In this document: in pieces, positions 31,201-40,606 of the stretch
How positions within the stretch are numbered: the stretch's first letter is position 1
How the letters are laid out: each line of letters starts with the position of its first letter
Source of the DNA: Ascoidea asiatica
Lineage: Eukaryota; Ascomycota; Saccharomycetes; Ascoideales; Ascoideaceae
Length of the DNA: 64,000 nt
Assembly (NCBI GenBank): GCA_001600695.1
Contig: BCKQ01000001.1
Span: 375,916-439,915 of the forward strand
Reading direction: 5' to 3'
Position numbers and translations under genes: made by a program
Notes under the pieces: generated by a model
Databases searched by the model: none
Seen by the model: the letters and a program-made list of their open reading frames with translations, nothing else
What the model was told of the DNA's origin: nothing

Positions 31201-32271
31201 ATTTTCATTTTCATTTTCATTTTCATTTTCATGTTCATGTTCATGTTCGCGTTCATTAATTTTTGTTTTAAATTTAGTTGAGATTATAAATTGATAATAT
31301 GGATTTTTAATTATACTTTTCTTTTCATATTTATTTTTATTTGAATTGAATATATTTAAAAAAGAAGATGTTGAGATACTAGTGATATTTGAAATATTAC
31401 TATTATTACTATTATTACTTGTACTAGAATTAATTATTAAATTATTAATATCTTTTGGTAATTGAATTTTAACACCAATTATATTAATATTTATTGAATT
31501 TATAAAATTTGAATTTTGATAATTATAAATATTATTAATTTGTAAAAAAGATAAATTTTTAAAATTAAATTTATTTTTTTTTAAATTTTTTAAAATTAAA
31601 TTTTTTTCAAAAATTTTATTAAATTTATAATAATTTTTTTCATTAATTGTTGTAATTGAAGAATTTAAGAAAATTAATAAAGAATTAAAAAATTTTAAAA
31701 AAATTTTTTTACGTTTTGTTAATTCAATTCTATCATTTGTATTACTTAAATTTTTAGTTAAAATATAATTATAAAATTTTTTAATTTTTGAATTAAAGAA
31801 AATTTCATTATTTAAATTTGATAATATATTAATTTTATCATTTAAATTTAAATTTAAATTTAAATCTAAATTTGATTGAATTGTATCAGAATCTTTTAAA
31901 TTTAATCTATCATCAGTATTTATTAAAAATGGGAAATTTTGAATAAAATTTAAGAAAAAAAATTTAAGTAATGGATATTTATAATTATAATCATAATCAA
32001 ATTTTTTAGTTTGATTTTGATTTTGTTGTTGTTGTTGATTATATTTTTGATTAGATTTTTGATTTGTGAATGGATAACCGAAATTATTTAAAAATTCTAA
32101 ATGATCATTATATAAAGAATCAAATTCATTTTGTAATTGAAGTTTAATCAATTGATTTTTAAGAAAATGATCTTGTTCTGGAGTTAATAGGTTTTCCATT
32201 GAATTATCATTTGATTGATCTATTGGATTATCAATTGGATTATCAATTGAATGATCTATTGAAGAGTTCAT
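28279..32271 (-). CDS. PX-domain lipid-binding protein, Ypr097w/Lec1-like
   Basis: A large (1330-residue) peripheral membrane protein of the fungal family that combines a PXB segment, a PX domain and the PX-associated DUF3818 region. This is the architecture of S. cerevisiae Ypr097w (Lec1), a phosphoinositide-binding protein linked to lipid distribution. The N-terminal LTPEQDHFLKNQLIKLQLQ region fits PXB. PX follows, with NPYYQFIIST near 320, RYSNFKKLHSIL near 382 and FPDLNLPNLPLK near 395, split by acidic EHEHEN/ENENEN repeats. After a Ser/Asn-rich linker, RENLRILLKFYLISLIKIPQIANS resumes the PX (quoted in part below), and DUF3818-like helices run from about 740 to 1220 (FTNPAKIMKKIFDLFLYQPP). 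It is longer than the yeast protein (1073) through low-complexity inserts. No membrane span. It converges with the kinase gene. Confidence 0.82.
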   Translation of the reverse strand: MNSSIDHSIDNPIDNPIDQSNDNSMENLLTPEQDHFLKNQLIKLQLQNEFDSLYNDHLEFLNNFGYPFTNQKSNQKYNQQQQQNQNQTKKFDYDYNYKYPLLKFFFLNFIQNFPFLINTDDRLNLKDSDTIQSNLDLNLNLNLNDKINILSNLNNEIFFNSKIKKFYNYILTKNLSNTNDRIELTKRKKIFLKFFNSLLIFLNSSITTINEKNYYKFNKIFEKNLILKNLKKNKFNFKNLSFLQINNIYNYQNSNFINSININIIGVKIQLPKDINNLIINSSTSNNSNNSNISNITSISTSSFLNIFNSNKNKYEKKSIIKNPYYQFIISTKFKTKINEREHEHEHENENENENENENETEVESETENNNEDFIIQEFNVYHRYSNFKKLHSILNKTFPDLNLPNLPLKYNKKIGTSTINTNYFTSTNTNTNTNNYNLDFENENEFNSNSDYESDSESEDNNERNDVYKILNDILDTKSKSTQPQTEPQNIDNSNKLDNDSKDIPTLTSSLSTKDKLLSIGRPNILKSKKSKSKFKNDEYNYNKEQNDNTNSNLNYKDLEYDSLKLANKDIKDNSNSNISSSSSSNSSFSSDSDINDFNLNSPTAMLNSPNDLSSIKTDESNLKSSKILKKKNNLNKVPRENLRILLKFYLISLIKIPQIANSLILKEFLSKGNIKEFNDTEKNDILIRKQLDIINFKNQIFVQNKIYKSNLRLKNTLNNYKKDYLLNTNFNNVDILFLMFNEFKEKESIEQLSPILKTFIKWLKLQLTSLIYNLFFDSTVNILKLSSDDNNNLNKNNNTNKKNENGSSNDNNNQSNDNLQNYELFVQLKKFHSLFPYAILYQILKFTNPAKIMKKIFDLFLYQPPSLSILKPSFLFGNTDSNTPRNSRSKSLLQTLFSLVLNDDVAKIKDQINLIEEKISFDSKKFLRVLNLYVSINHHDYNNPKNKKERKIKTDILENYENKFKGKYDFVLILLLDKPLWDITNYNMSESDRKRLIKSYKSWKSMQDNKEISPIGTEFELFDNLKKLFKLYTRKKDKEVLEQLWSEPNLIGMLKDCFIIFYEPLIICLKNADVHIALKQLRSFLDDFILLLSYIYDNFYLIPANKIFLLINLLLGKYEDFVFDFIHKLYLSDEAGLFDNLVLWLQRFIEFLKFYKTQKDEKLNYKADMEKFLIENLKNKNINLSKLYKEVDSIIIAKKKLRKIYNENDNKNEEGKKNVEKNKSKKNEIIDLSSEWYSEPMNEIEISTKDFGFNDDDFKDLSNELNELNKIDSGDSANEEELENFLKSEDYYSFGKDVNNKKDNEIKKLRFEFKKILIELLQIYSEEK

Positions 32272-33574
32272 TTTTTTGAATTGATGAATGAGATATAATA
32301 GATTATATTAATTCCATAATATTTAAAATATTATACACAAGTATTAAGATACGTAATTTATTGTAAAATTTGAGATTGTTAAGTTTAGATCAATTGAATT
32401 AATACAGATTTAATAAATATTCATTTATTAATTGCATTGATGTATTTGATTGTAAGCCATACTATCATATATGAATATTATTGAATTGAATAATGAATTG
32501 AATAATGATATCAATTTGATTGAATCATTTGTTTATATTTGCTGAGATTGTAGTAACATTGAACTTTGAAGGCTGAAGGTATTAAAAACAGAGATAACTT
32601 CATATTATTGTTATTATTATTATTATTAATATTATTATTGTTATTAACTTTTGTCATTCCTGTGTGATTGCTCGTTGTTCACAGAAGAAGAAAAAGATCT
32701 GATTTTTTAACTGCGAGTGAATTTTTTTGGGGTGGCGACTGTTTGTGTCTGGCACGGATCTCGGAAACAGGCACGGAAATAACCACAAAGAGATCCACAG
32801 AACTGGCTTTAACATGAATTTCCAGTTTGATGGATACAATGCAGGTAATGTAAGGTTAATGTGAAAGTAGCACTGGTAGACGTTTACGTGCATCAAGAAA
32901 AATTATCAAAATTAAAGTTCGGTCTCGTATGAAAGTGGCAACTATAAAAGTGATAAAGCTTGATTTTTTCATTGTCCAAGCAATTATGATTGAAATTAAG
33001 CTTAAGCTTTGGCACCATAATTAAAGTTTGAGAATATCAATCAAAAATGTCATTGTAAAATACTATGAAACAATATCATTGGTCAATATCACCTTTGAGA
33101 ATACCAATTTAAAATATAATATCAGTATTTTATTATTTCTTCAGCAATAATAAATCAATTGCTTTTATATTCTAATTCAAATTAATGAAAATAAATATAT
33201 TTTGTCTTGAATACATTATTATTTTTCTTTGATTATTTTTTTGCTTTATCATTGATTTATCATTGCTTTTTCAATTAAATTTTTGATTGAATTAACTACT
33301 GAAAATATAATATTTGTATGATAATAATTATTTTATTTCAATTTAATTAGAGCAAATAATTCGAATTCTTTTTTTTGATTTATTTTATTTATAAATATTA
33401 ATATAAATAAGACATTAATTCCTTCTTTTAATTCTTTTCTTCAGATCTTTTTAATATTATCAAATTTATTCTCTTCTTTAAAATCACTATATTATCTTAT
33501 CTTATTTCATACTGATATACAATATTATATAACTAATAATACTTAAAATACTTAAAATACTTAAAATACTTAAA
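32272..33574. other. Divergent promoter region (PX gene / J-domain gene)
   Basis: An AT-rich region with TTATTA repeats (32600-32645) and a G+C-richer island at about 32640-32935. A leftward open frame in the island (32654-32893) has atypical codons and I do not call it. The downstream end is a 9-bp repeat that runs into the next start codon. Confidence 0.6.
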
Positions 33575-33576
33575 AT
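33541..33576. repeat. 9-bp tandem repeat overlapping a start codon
   Basis: Four perfect copies of ACTTAAAAT. The last two bases of copy four are the AT of the ATG at 33575, so the repeat sets the immediate translation context (AAAATG) of the J-domain gene. Changes in copy number would alter 5' leader length but not the frame. Confidence 0.95.
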
Positions 33577-34837
33577 GACTGAATTAAATAGAAAAGAATT
33601 ATATAAATTATTAAATTTACCATATGGTACAAGAGACTTATCATTAATTAAAAAAGAACATAAAAGATTAGTTTTATTATTACATCCAGATAAAGGAATT
33701 AATAAAAATGATGAATTATTTAAAAAATATTATCCATCTTATCAAAATCTGTTAAAAGATTTAGATAATAATATTAATATTAAAATTAAAAATGTTAATA
33801 TTAATAAGAGAAAAAAAACTAATGAGAAAAAAGAAAAAAAATATTATAAATATACTTCCAATTATTATGATTATTATTCAGATTCAGATTCAGATAATGA
33901 AGATAATTTTGAAGAATATTATGATGCTAATTTTGAATATGATGAAAGTCCAAATACTAAAGATAAAAATGGATTCAAATCAAATAAATCAAATAATGAA
34001 AATTCAAATAATAATGAAAATAAACCTAAATTTAGTTATAAATTTTTAAATATTGAAACTTTAGAAAGTTATTTAATTAAATATCAAGATGTTTTGGATT
34101 GTAATAAATCAATTTATGATGAAAATAATTGTAAATTAAATGATTATTTAAAACTTAATAAATATCCAAGAATGATAAGAAGATCAATAGATATTGAATT
34201 TTTAATTAATAGATCAATAAAAAATTTAAAAATTGATTATAAAAAATCAGAAGAATTTACAAATTTATTTAAAAAAACTAAATATTTTAATATTTTAAAT
34301 TGTTTATATTTTGTTAAAAATGATAATGATAATAATAAAGATTTTCAAAATATTTTATTAACTTTTAAACTTGAAAATTTTTTAATATTTCATTATAATA
34401 ATGAATTTAAATTATTAAATTATAAAAAATTAGAAACTGAGAATATTTTAAATTCTTCATCATTTAAAATTTTAATTGAACTTGAAAAAAATTTTAAAAT
34501 TTTAGAAAATTCAATAATTTTAAGATCAAATCAACATAATTATAAAAATATAATTAATGATTCAGATATTATAATTCCAAAATTTTTAATTAAGAAATTA
34601 TGTAAAAAAATTAAAATTAAAAAAGATAATAAAAATAAAAAGAAATACTTGATAAGTTTAAATTATTTTCATTTAAATTATATTTCTTCTCATAGATCTT
34701 TATTAACAAATAAAATGTTAATTGAAGATGTTTATAATAAGCAATCATATAAATCATATTATAAAGCTAATTATAAACAATTAAAAAACTCAGAAAATGC
34801 TTTTGAAGGTTCATTAATTCTGGAATTATATTATTAA
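33575..34837 (+). CDS. Orphan J-domain (DnaJ-like) protein
   Basis: A 420-residue protein. Residues 5-65 are a J domain: LYKLLNLPYGTRDLSLIKKEHKRL (in part) as helices I and II, then LLHPDKGI with the HPD tripeptide that stimulates Hsp70 ATPase, then LFKKYYPSYQNLLKDL as helix III. A Lys-rich stretch, then Tyr/Ser/Asp/Glu-rich low-complexity sequence (about 90-150), leads to a roughly 250-residue C-terminal region that I do not recognise. That region is rich in Lys, Asn, Ile and Leu. It has no zinc finger and no Gly/Phe region, so the protein is a class III (type C) J protein with a dedicated client or location. No transmembrane segment or signal. It could be a fast-evolving nuclear or cytosolic co-chaperone. 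Confidence 0.75.
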   Translation: MTELNRKELYKLLNLPYGTRDLSLIKKEHKRLVLLLHPDKGINKNDELFKKYYPSYQNLLKDLDNNINIKIKNVNINKRKKTNEKKEKKYYKYTSNYYDYYSDSDSDNEDNFEEYYDANFEYDESPNTKDKNGFKSNKSNNENSNNNENKPKFSYKFLNIETLESYLIKYQDVLDCNKSIYDENNCKLNDYLKLNKYPRMIRRSIDIEFLINRSIKNLKIDYKKSEEFTNLFKKTKYFNILNCLYFVKNDNDNNKDFQNILLTFKLENFLIFHYNNEFKLLNYKKLETENILNSSSFKILIELEKNFKILENSIILRSNQHNYKNIINDSDIIIPKFLIKKLCKKIKIKKDNKNKKKYLISLNYFHLNYISSHRSLLTNKMLIEDVYNKQSYKSYYKANYKQLKNSENAFEGSLILELYY

Positions 34838-35009
34838 ATTCTTTTTTTCATATTCTCATTTATATTATTAGTTTTCTTCATATTCATTTATATATTCAAT
34901 AAAACATATTTACTGTTTTTATTATTATTTCGATTCTTGTAATTTACCTGTAATTTACCTGTAATTTACCTGTAATTAAGTAATAATTAAGCAGTAATTA
35001 AGCAGTAGG

Positions 35010-35016
35010 AAAAAAA
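35010..35016 (-). terminator. Pol III terminator of tRNA-Val
   Basis: Seven T residues on the minus strand, starting three bases past the tRNA discriminator base. Confidence 0.8.
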
Positions 35017-35019
35017 GAA

Positions 35020-35093
35020 TGATTTTGCCCAGGATCGAACTGGAGACGTTCTGCGTGTTAAGCAGATGCCATAACCAACTAGACCACAAAACC
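35020..35093 (-). tRNA. tRNA-Val (anticodon AAC)
   Basis: Full cloverleaf on the minus strand, 74 nt including discriminator A73. The acceptor GGTTTTG pairs with CAAAATC. The D arm reads TGGTCTAGTTGG, which also matches the A box. The anticodon stem is TCTGC/GCAGA with loop TTAACAC, giving AAC. The T arm is CCAG-TTCGATC-CTGG, containing the B box. No intron. It is nearly the same as the S. cerevisiae tRNA-Val(AAC) pattern. Confidence 0.95.
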
Positions 35094-35630
35094 ATCCATT
35101 ATTAATATTTAAATTATGTAAATTTAGAGATTTTTAATCGTAATGTCAAAGAGCGTATCACCTGACATTACGTAATTAAAACATTTAAATTAATCTGCAA
35201 GATAAAGCACCCGTCTGCTCCGCGGGCGTTTAATTCCTTGAAGGTCACCTGACTGGCACCTTGTCACGGGACCGGCTCTTTATAAACGAGTAAACGAGCT
35301 GCTCCCGCTGCTGCTGCTGCTCTTTCATCTCTTTCATCTCTTGCTGCTGCTTCTGCTGCCTGTGCTTCTTCCTCTGCCTCTTCTCCCACCTTCTTTTGTC
35401 TCTTTCATCTCTTTCATCTCCTCTCATTTCTCTCATTTCTCTCTTTCACCTTCTTTTCCTTACAAATTTCCTCTTTTTCCTTTCTCGATTTCTGTTCGTT
35501 TGAATTCTTCTCGTTTCCCTCGCAAATTTCGTTCGCGTAAATAATCTCAAATTTCACTTTCCATCTTTTTCATTGGCAGTTTCTATTCTTTTTATTTCGA
35601 AAAATTCCACTAATTTATATCATTTATCAT

Positions 35631-35680
35631 TTTATCTCATTTTATCTCATTTTATCTCATTTTATCTCATTTTATCTCCT
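35631..35680. repeat. 10-bp TTATC (GATAA) tandem repeat
   Basis: Four perfect TTTATCTCAT units and one TTTATCTCCT, with an exact 10-bp period. Each carries TTATC, the reverse of the GATAA core, so five GATA-like boxes lie on one helical face about 310-360 bp before ERG12. It could equally be a simple repeat. Confidence 0.9.
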
Positions 35681-35989
35681 GTTTAAAATTGATAACCACT
35701 GATAAAATTCACCTTAAACAATTTTAACTTTTATATTTTAAATCTACAATTTACAATTTACTTTTTTTTTTTATTATTTAGATATTTATTATTCCTATTT
35801 AATGATTAATTTATTCAATTATTCTCATATTCTTTTTTCATTATTCTTTTAATTATTCTTTTCTTTTTATCTTTATTCTCATAATTATATAATATTCTAA
35901 TTTTTATATTATACCTTTAATAATAATTCATTATTCATTATCATTATTCACATTCATCATTATTCATTATTCATTATTCATTAATAAAA

Positions 35990-37483
35990 ATGACTATAGA
36001 TCAATCAATATCAGAAGATAGTTTAGATTATTCAGATAATTTAGATACTTTAGATAATTCAGATAATTTAGATAATTTAGATAGTTCAGATGATTCAAGT
36101 AATATAAGTAATATAACTGATATAAATAATATAAAAATTGATAATTCAATTCATTTTCCATTCATAGTTTCTGCTCCTGGTAAAGTAATATTATTTGGTG
36201 AACATGCTGCTGTTTATGGTAAACCTGCAATTGCAGCTTCAATATCTTTAAGAACTTATCTTTTATCAACAAGATCCTTATCAACTTCTTCAGATATTTC
36301 TTTAATAACTTTAAATTTACCAGATATAGGTTTTTTAAAATCTTGGAAAATTAATGATTTACCTTGGAATATTTTAAAAAATTTAAATAAAAAAATTAAT
36401 AAATCTAATCAATGTAATCCAATATTATCTGAAGAATTAATATCAGAAATTACAAATTCTTTAAAAATTTTAATTAATGATATTAAAAATCCAATTCATT
36501 ATACTTCTGCATATGCTTTTCTTTATTTATTTTTAAATTTATGTTCAAATATAATAGATCAAAATAATTATAATTATAATTATAATTATAATTTTATAAT
36601 TAAATCAACTTTACCAATTGGTGCAGGTTTAGGATCTTCTGCTTCAATGGCTGTTTGTTTATCATCTTCATTATTAATTATTGGTAATCATATAAATTTA
36701 CCAATATTAAATAAAAATGATTTTATAAATAAAAATAATTCAAATTTTAATTCAAATTTAATAAATTCTTGGGCTTTTATGGCTGAAAAATGTATTCATG
36801 GTAATCCTTCTGGTATTGATAATACTGTTTCAACTTTTGGTGGTGCAATAATGTTTAAAAGATTAAATTCTTTAACACCAAGTATAATAACTTCAATAAG
36901 AAATTTTCCAAAATTAAATTTATTATTAACAAATACAAAACATCCAAGAAAAACTTCAGATTTAGTTAATAATGTTTATAATTTTACAAATTTATTTCCA
37001 AAACTTTCAAAATCAATTTTTGATTCTATAGAAAATTTAACAAATGATGCTTATAATTTATTAATAAATTCATATTTAGATAAAAATTCAAAATTAAAAA
37101 TTAATCAATTAATTAAAATTAATCATGGTTTATTAGTTTCTTTAGGTGTTTCTCATCCAACTTTAGAAAAAATTAAATTAAATTGTGATTTATTAAATAT
37201 TGGTGAAACTAAATTAACTGGTGCCGGTGGTGGAGGTTGTGCAATAACAATCTTAAATGATAATATTAATGAAAAAAATTTAATTAATTTAAATAATATT
37301 CTTAATAATGAAGGTTTTAAAACTTATAAAACTATTTTAGGTGGTAAAGGTGTTGCATTTTTAAAACCTTCAAAAATAAATTCAAATTTTTTTAATCAAT
37401 CAAATTTTTTAAATTTAAAAAATGAAATATCAATTGAAAATTCAATTGGTGTTAAAGATTCTTCTCTTTGGAAATTTTGGTAA
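35990..37483 (+). CDS. ERG12: Mevalonate kinase
   Basis: Cytosolic GHMP-family kinase that phosphorylates mevalonate in the isoprenoid and ergosterol pathway. Motif 1 is SAPGKVILFGEHAAVYGKPA near residue 60. Motif 2, the ATP loop, is LPIGAGLGSSASMAV near 208. GNPSGIDNTVSTFGGA near 275 contains the catalytic Asp, and motif 3 is KLTGAGGGGCAITIL near 408. The enzyme core matches the family (443 residues in S. cerevisiae). About 50 extra N-terminal residues are Asp/Ser/Asn/Leu repeats (NLDNLD-type), probably disordered. The ATG at 35990 is the first Met, and the next Met lies inside the catalytic core. NCP1 in the same window serves the same sterol pathway, but the two are not adjacent. Confidence 0.95.
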   Translation: MTIDQSISEDSLDYSDNLDTLDNSDNLDNLDSSDDSSNISNITDINNIKIDNSIHFPFIVSAPGKVILFGEHAAVYGKPAIAASISLRTYLLSTRSLSTSSDISLITLNLPDIGFLKSWKINDLPWNILKNLNKKINKSNQCNPILSEELISEITNSLKILINDIKNPIHYTSAYAFLYLFLNLCSNIIDQNNYNYNYNYNFIIKSTLPIGAGLGSSASMAVCLSSSLLIIGNHINLPILNKNDFINKNNSNFNSNLINSWAFMAEKCIHGNPSGIDNTVSTFGGAIMFKRLNSLTPSIITSIRNFPKLNLLLTNTKHPRKTSDLVNNVYNFTNLFPKLSKSIFDSIENLTNDAYNLLINSYLDKNSKLKINQLIKINHGLLVSLGVSHPTLEKIKLNCDLLNIGETKLTGAGGGGCAITILNDNINEKNLINLNNILNNEGFKTYKTILGGKGVAFLKPSKINSNFFNQSNFLNLKNEISIENSIGVKDSSLWKFW

Positions 37484-38018
37484 TTATAATCTATTCATAA
37501 ATTTTTTAATATTCTTTTTAATCTCTTTCAATATCTTTTAATATATATATACAGTATACACCTCTTTAATAAATTAAAAACAATCATAAATTTAGACAAT
37601 AAATGAAAAAATTCATATATACTATATGTATACGTAAATAAATGAATAAATAAATTTAATAAAGAATAATGATATAATAAGATAATAAGATAAATAAATA
37701 AAAGCGAGAAATTATAAATATGTTAAAAGTATTAAAATAATAAAGGAATGATTTTTAAATATACAAAATAATAAAATAGTTAAAGTGGAAAGAACCAAAA
37801 TACTATTAACTATTGAATAAAAATAACAAACCAAAATATAATAAAATGTAGAGTAAATAGAGAGTAGTAAATAGAGAGTAAAGATATAAATATAAATAGG
37901 ATTATATATATATATATGAATATATAAGTTAATAATAAATTATTTATTTAAGGTGATAAGTAGGTAGGTAGGTAGGTAGATAGTTAATTAAGATAATAAA
38001 ATAATTTTAATTAATAGA
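37484..38018. other. Convergent 3' spacer ERG12 / ACT1
   Basis: A very AT-rich tail-to-tail spacer with a TAGG tetranucleotide repeat (37960-37982) and short AT runs. No gene seen. Confidence 0.6.
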
Positions 38019-39600
38019 TTAAAAACATTTATGATGAACAATTGATGGACCAGATTCATCATATTCTTGTTTTGAGATCCACATTTGTTGAAATGTTGAT
38101 AATGAAGCTAAAATTGAACCACCAATCCAAACAGAATATTTACGTTCAGGTGGAGCAATAATTTTAACTTTCATTGAAGATGGAGCTAAAGCAGTAATTT
38201 CTTTTTGCATACGTTCTGCAATACCTGGGAACATTGTAGTACCACCAGACATGACAATATTACCATATAATTCTTTTCTAACATCAACATCACATTTCAT
38301 AATTGAATTATAAGTTGTTTGATCAATACCAGCAGCTTCTAAACCTAAGACAGAAGGATGGAATAAAGCTTCTGGAGCTCTAAATCTTTCATTACCAATT
38401 GTAATAACTTGACCATCAGGTAATTCATAAGATTTTTCAATTGCAGAAGATTGAGCAGAAGTTTGTAATTCTTGATCAAAATCTAAAGCTACATAACATA
38501 ATTTTTCTTTAACATCTCTAACAATTTCTCTTTCAGCAGTTGTTGAAAATGAATAACCTCTTTCAGATAATATTTTCATTAAATAATCAGTTAAATCTCT
38601 ACCAGCTAAATCAATTCTTAAAATTGCATGAGGTAATGAAAAACCAGCATAAATTGGTACAACATGAGTTACACCATCACCAGAATCTAAAACAATACCA
38701 GTTGTTCTACCAGAAGAATATAAAGATAAAACAGCTTGAATAGAAACATAAAAAGCAGGTACATTAAAAGTTTCAAACATAATTTGAGTCATTTTTTCTC
38801 TATTTGATTTTGGATTCATTGGAGCTTCAGTTAATAAAACAGGATGTTCTTCAGGAGCAACTCTTAATTCATTATAAAAAGTATGATGCCAAATTTTTTC
38901 CATATCATCCCAATTTGTTACAATACCATGTTCAATTGGATAACGTAAAGTTAAAATACCTCTTTTTGATTGAGCTTCATCACCAACATAAGAATCTTTT
39001 TGACCCATACCAACCATGATACCTTGATGTCTTGGTCTACCAACAATTGAAGGAAAAACTGCACGAGGAGCATCATCACCAGCAAAACCGGCTTTACACA
39101 TACCTGAACCATTATCGATTACAAGCTAAATAAATAAATGAATTAGTTAGTATCTCTGATTATAAGAGTAATATAGGAATTTAATGATTAATTGAGTTAT
39201 TACTTACAGCAGCAACTTCTTCTATAAAATTTGTTAGTATACTGAAATCTTAATATATTGAGATTTTGAGATATTGATAAAATAAAAAATGTGTCAATTG
39301 ATTTAACAACATTATACTATATATATATATATATATATATATAAATATATAAGTATAGGAAAGTGGTATCAGATTATATTGGATATACTATAATATATGA
39401 TAGAATATATATATGATTTAGCCAATTGATATTTTTCAAAATAATGAAATTTCAAAACATTAAAAAATACTCATTTTCTGAATACGTTTCAAATCATTTA
39501 ATATGAATATATATATATATATATATCAGATATTGATAAATCAATTGACTTAATGGATTGAATTAGATTTAATAGATAAATATTACGTACCACCATCCAT
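38019..39600 (-). CDS. ACT1: Actin, three exons
   Basis: The single conventional actin of the yeast cytoskeleton. Exon 1 is 39591-39600 (ATGGATGGTG), exon 2 is 39208-39221 (14 nt) and exon 3 is 38019-39125. Joined, they give 376 residues beginning [20 protein letters not shown] and ending SIVHHKCF, with no frame break. ATP-binding elements are visible: the [15 protein letters not shown] loop, [13 protein letters not shown], and the SGGTTMFPG region. Intron 1 (39222-39590) starts GTACGT and ends TAG. Intron 2 (39126-39207) starts GTAAGT and ends TAG. Each has a TACTAAC branch point. The first intron is at the same place as in S. cerevisiae ACT1, after base 10. The second, and the tiny exon between them, are extra. 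Confidence 0.98.
39126..39207 (-). other. ACT1 intron 2 (82 nt)
   Basis: Donor GTAAGT at the 39207 end, TACTAAC branch point at about 39132-39138, acceptor TTTAG at 39126. Falls between codons 8 and 9. Confidence 0.95.
39222..39590 (-). other. ACT1 intron 1 (369 nt)
   Basis: Donor GTACGT at 39590, TACTAAC branch point at about 39233-39239, acceptor TATAG ending at 39222. It interrupts codon 4 after its first base. It contains AT dinucleotide runs (39316-39343 and 39509-39524). Confidence 0.95.
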
Positions 39601-40606
39601 TTTGTAAAGTTATAAATATGATATATATATATAATATAGAATAAAAAATCAAATGAATTGAATTTAACTGAATGAGATTTAATTAATTGAGATAACTAAG
39701 TTAATTGAATTGAATTTAATTAATTAAAATAATTATTGATAATTTTTTTTCAATTAAAATAAAAAGATTATTTATATTGATTATATGGTTATTTGATTAT
39801 TATTATTATTAATAAATATAAAGAAAAGAGTAGATTAAATAATCTTAGATTTAGTAGTGCTGGAAAAGTTTTCTTCTTTTATAAAGCGAAAAGAACACGA
39901 TAATCGAAAAAAAGGGGCGTGAGAAGAACCGGTGTTGAATTTATGTCCAGGCGCAGTTCAACTTCCGGGACCCACTATTAATCAGTAGTTTTAATTGTTG
40001 TAGTACTTAAGTACTACTTAAGTACCGGTGGCTAGCACCAGAAACAGTGTCTACAGTGTCTGGTGGCATATTCCACGAAGGAGCCTTGAAGCTGTCTGGG
40101 AAGGTGTCTGAGAACTGCACTGCAACCACACGACTTCCGGGTTTCATATTGCCCCATCTGCTCACTTCCGGTCTCTCAGCGCTGGCATTCTCGTCGCTTT
40201 TCGCTTTTCGCTTTTCGCTTTTTGTTTTTTGTTTTCTTTCTTTCTTTGCACAAAAAACAAATGAAATATCAAATGAAATATCAAATGAAATATTAATCTC
40301 ATCGTTAACTATGGAATGGTAATTCTACTATGGTAATTCTACTATGTTAATAATACTATGGTAATAATATTATGTTCTCAATTCAGTCTTAATTCAGTTT
40401 ATGTTCATTTTCACAAGATTTTAAACTGACATTTATTGAGAATGTTGTTGAACGTGAATATTTATGATGATTCAGGGACTCACTCAACTCAAGATTATTT
40501 CATATTCATATTCATTTTCATATTATCTGATTGATTTGATACTCTTCTAAATATCTAAGTATACAATATATACAATATACAATATATATTCATATATAAT
40601 TGAAAT
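39601..40606. other. ACT1 promoter region
   Basis: AT-rich leader, then a G+C-richer island at about 39860-40260. The island has three ACTTCCGG elements (about 39961, 40134 and 40166), a palindrome at 40002-40015, and CGCTTTT repeats (40195-40225). A 40047 frame starts with GTG and is rejected. Confidence 0.6.
40002..40015. promoter_or_regulatory. 14-bp perfect palindrome
   Basis: AGTACTTAAGTACT is its own reverse complement. A second TACTTAAGTA palindrome abuts it at 40015-40024. It lies about 400 bp upstream of the ACT1 ATG and is a possible dimer binding site. Confidence 0.45.

Larger units (their letters stand above)
34838..35989. other. Intergenic region with tRNA-Val and the ERG12 promoter
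   Basis: Holds an 11-bp CTGTAATTTAC repeat (about 34938-34976), the tRNA-Val gene, two TCACCTGAC elements (35158-35166 and 35246-35254), a G+C-richer CT-rich island at about 35190-35540, a 10-bp repeat at 35631-35680, and an ATTCATT-rich leader (35925-35982). Confidence 0.6.

Noticed and set aside
32654-32896. 80-codon leftward frame upstream of the PX gene
   Set aside because: Codon use unlike genes, and confined to a promoter island.
40047-40322. 91-codon frame in the ACT1 promoter
   Set aside because: GTG start, atypical codons, overlaps CGCTTTT repeats.
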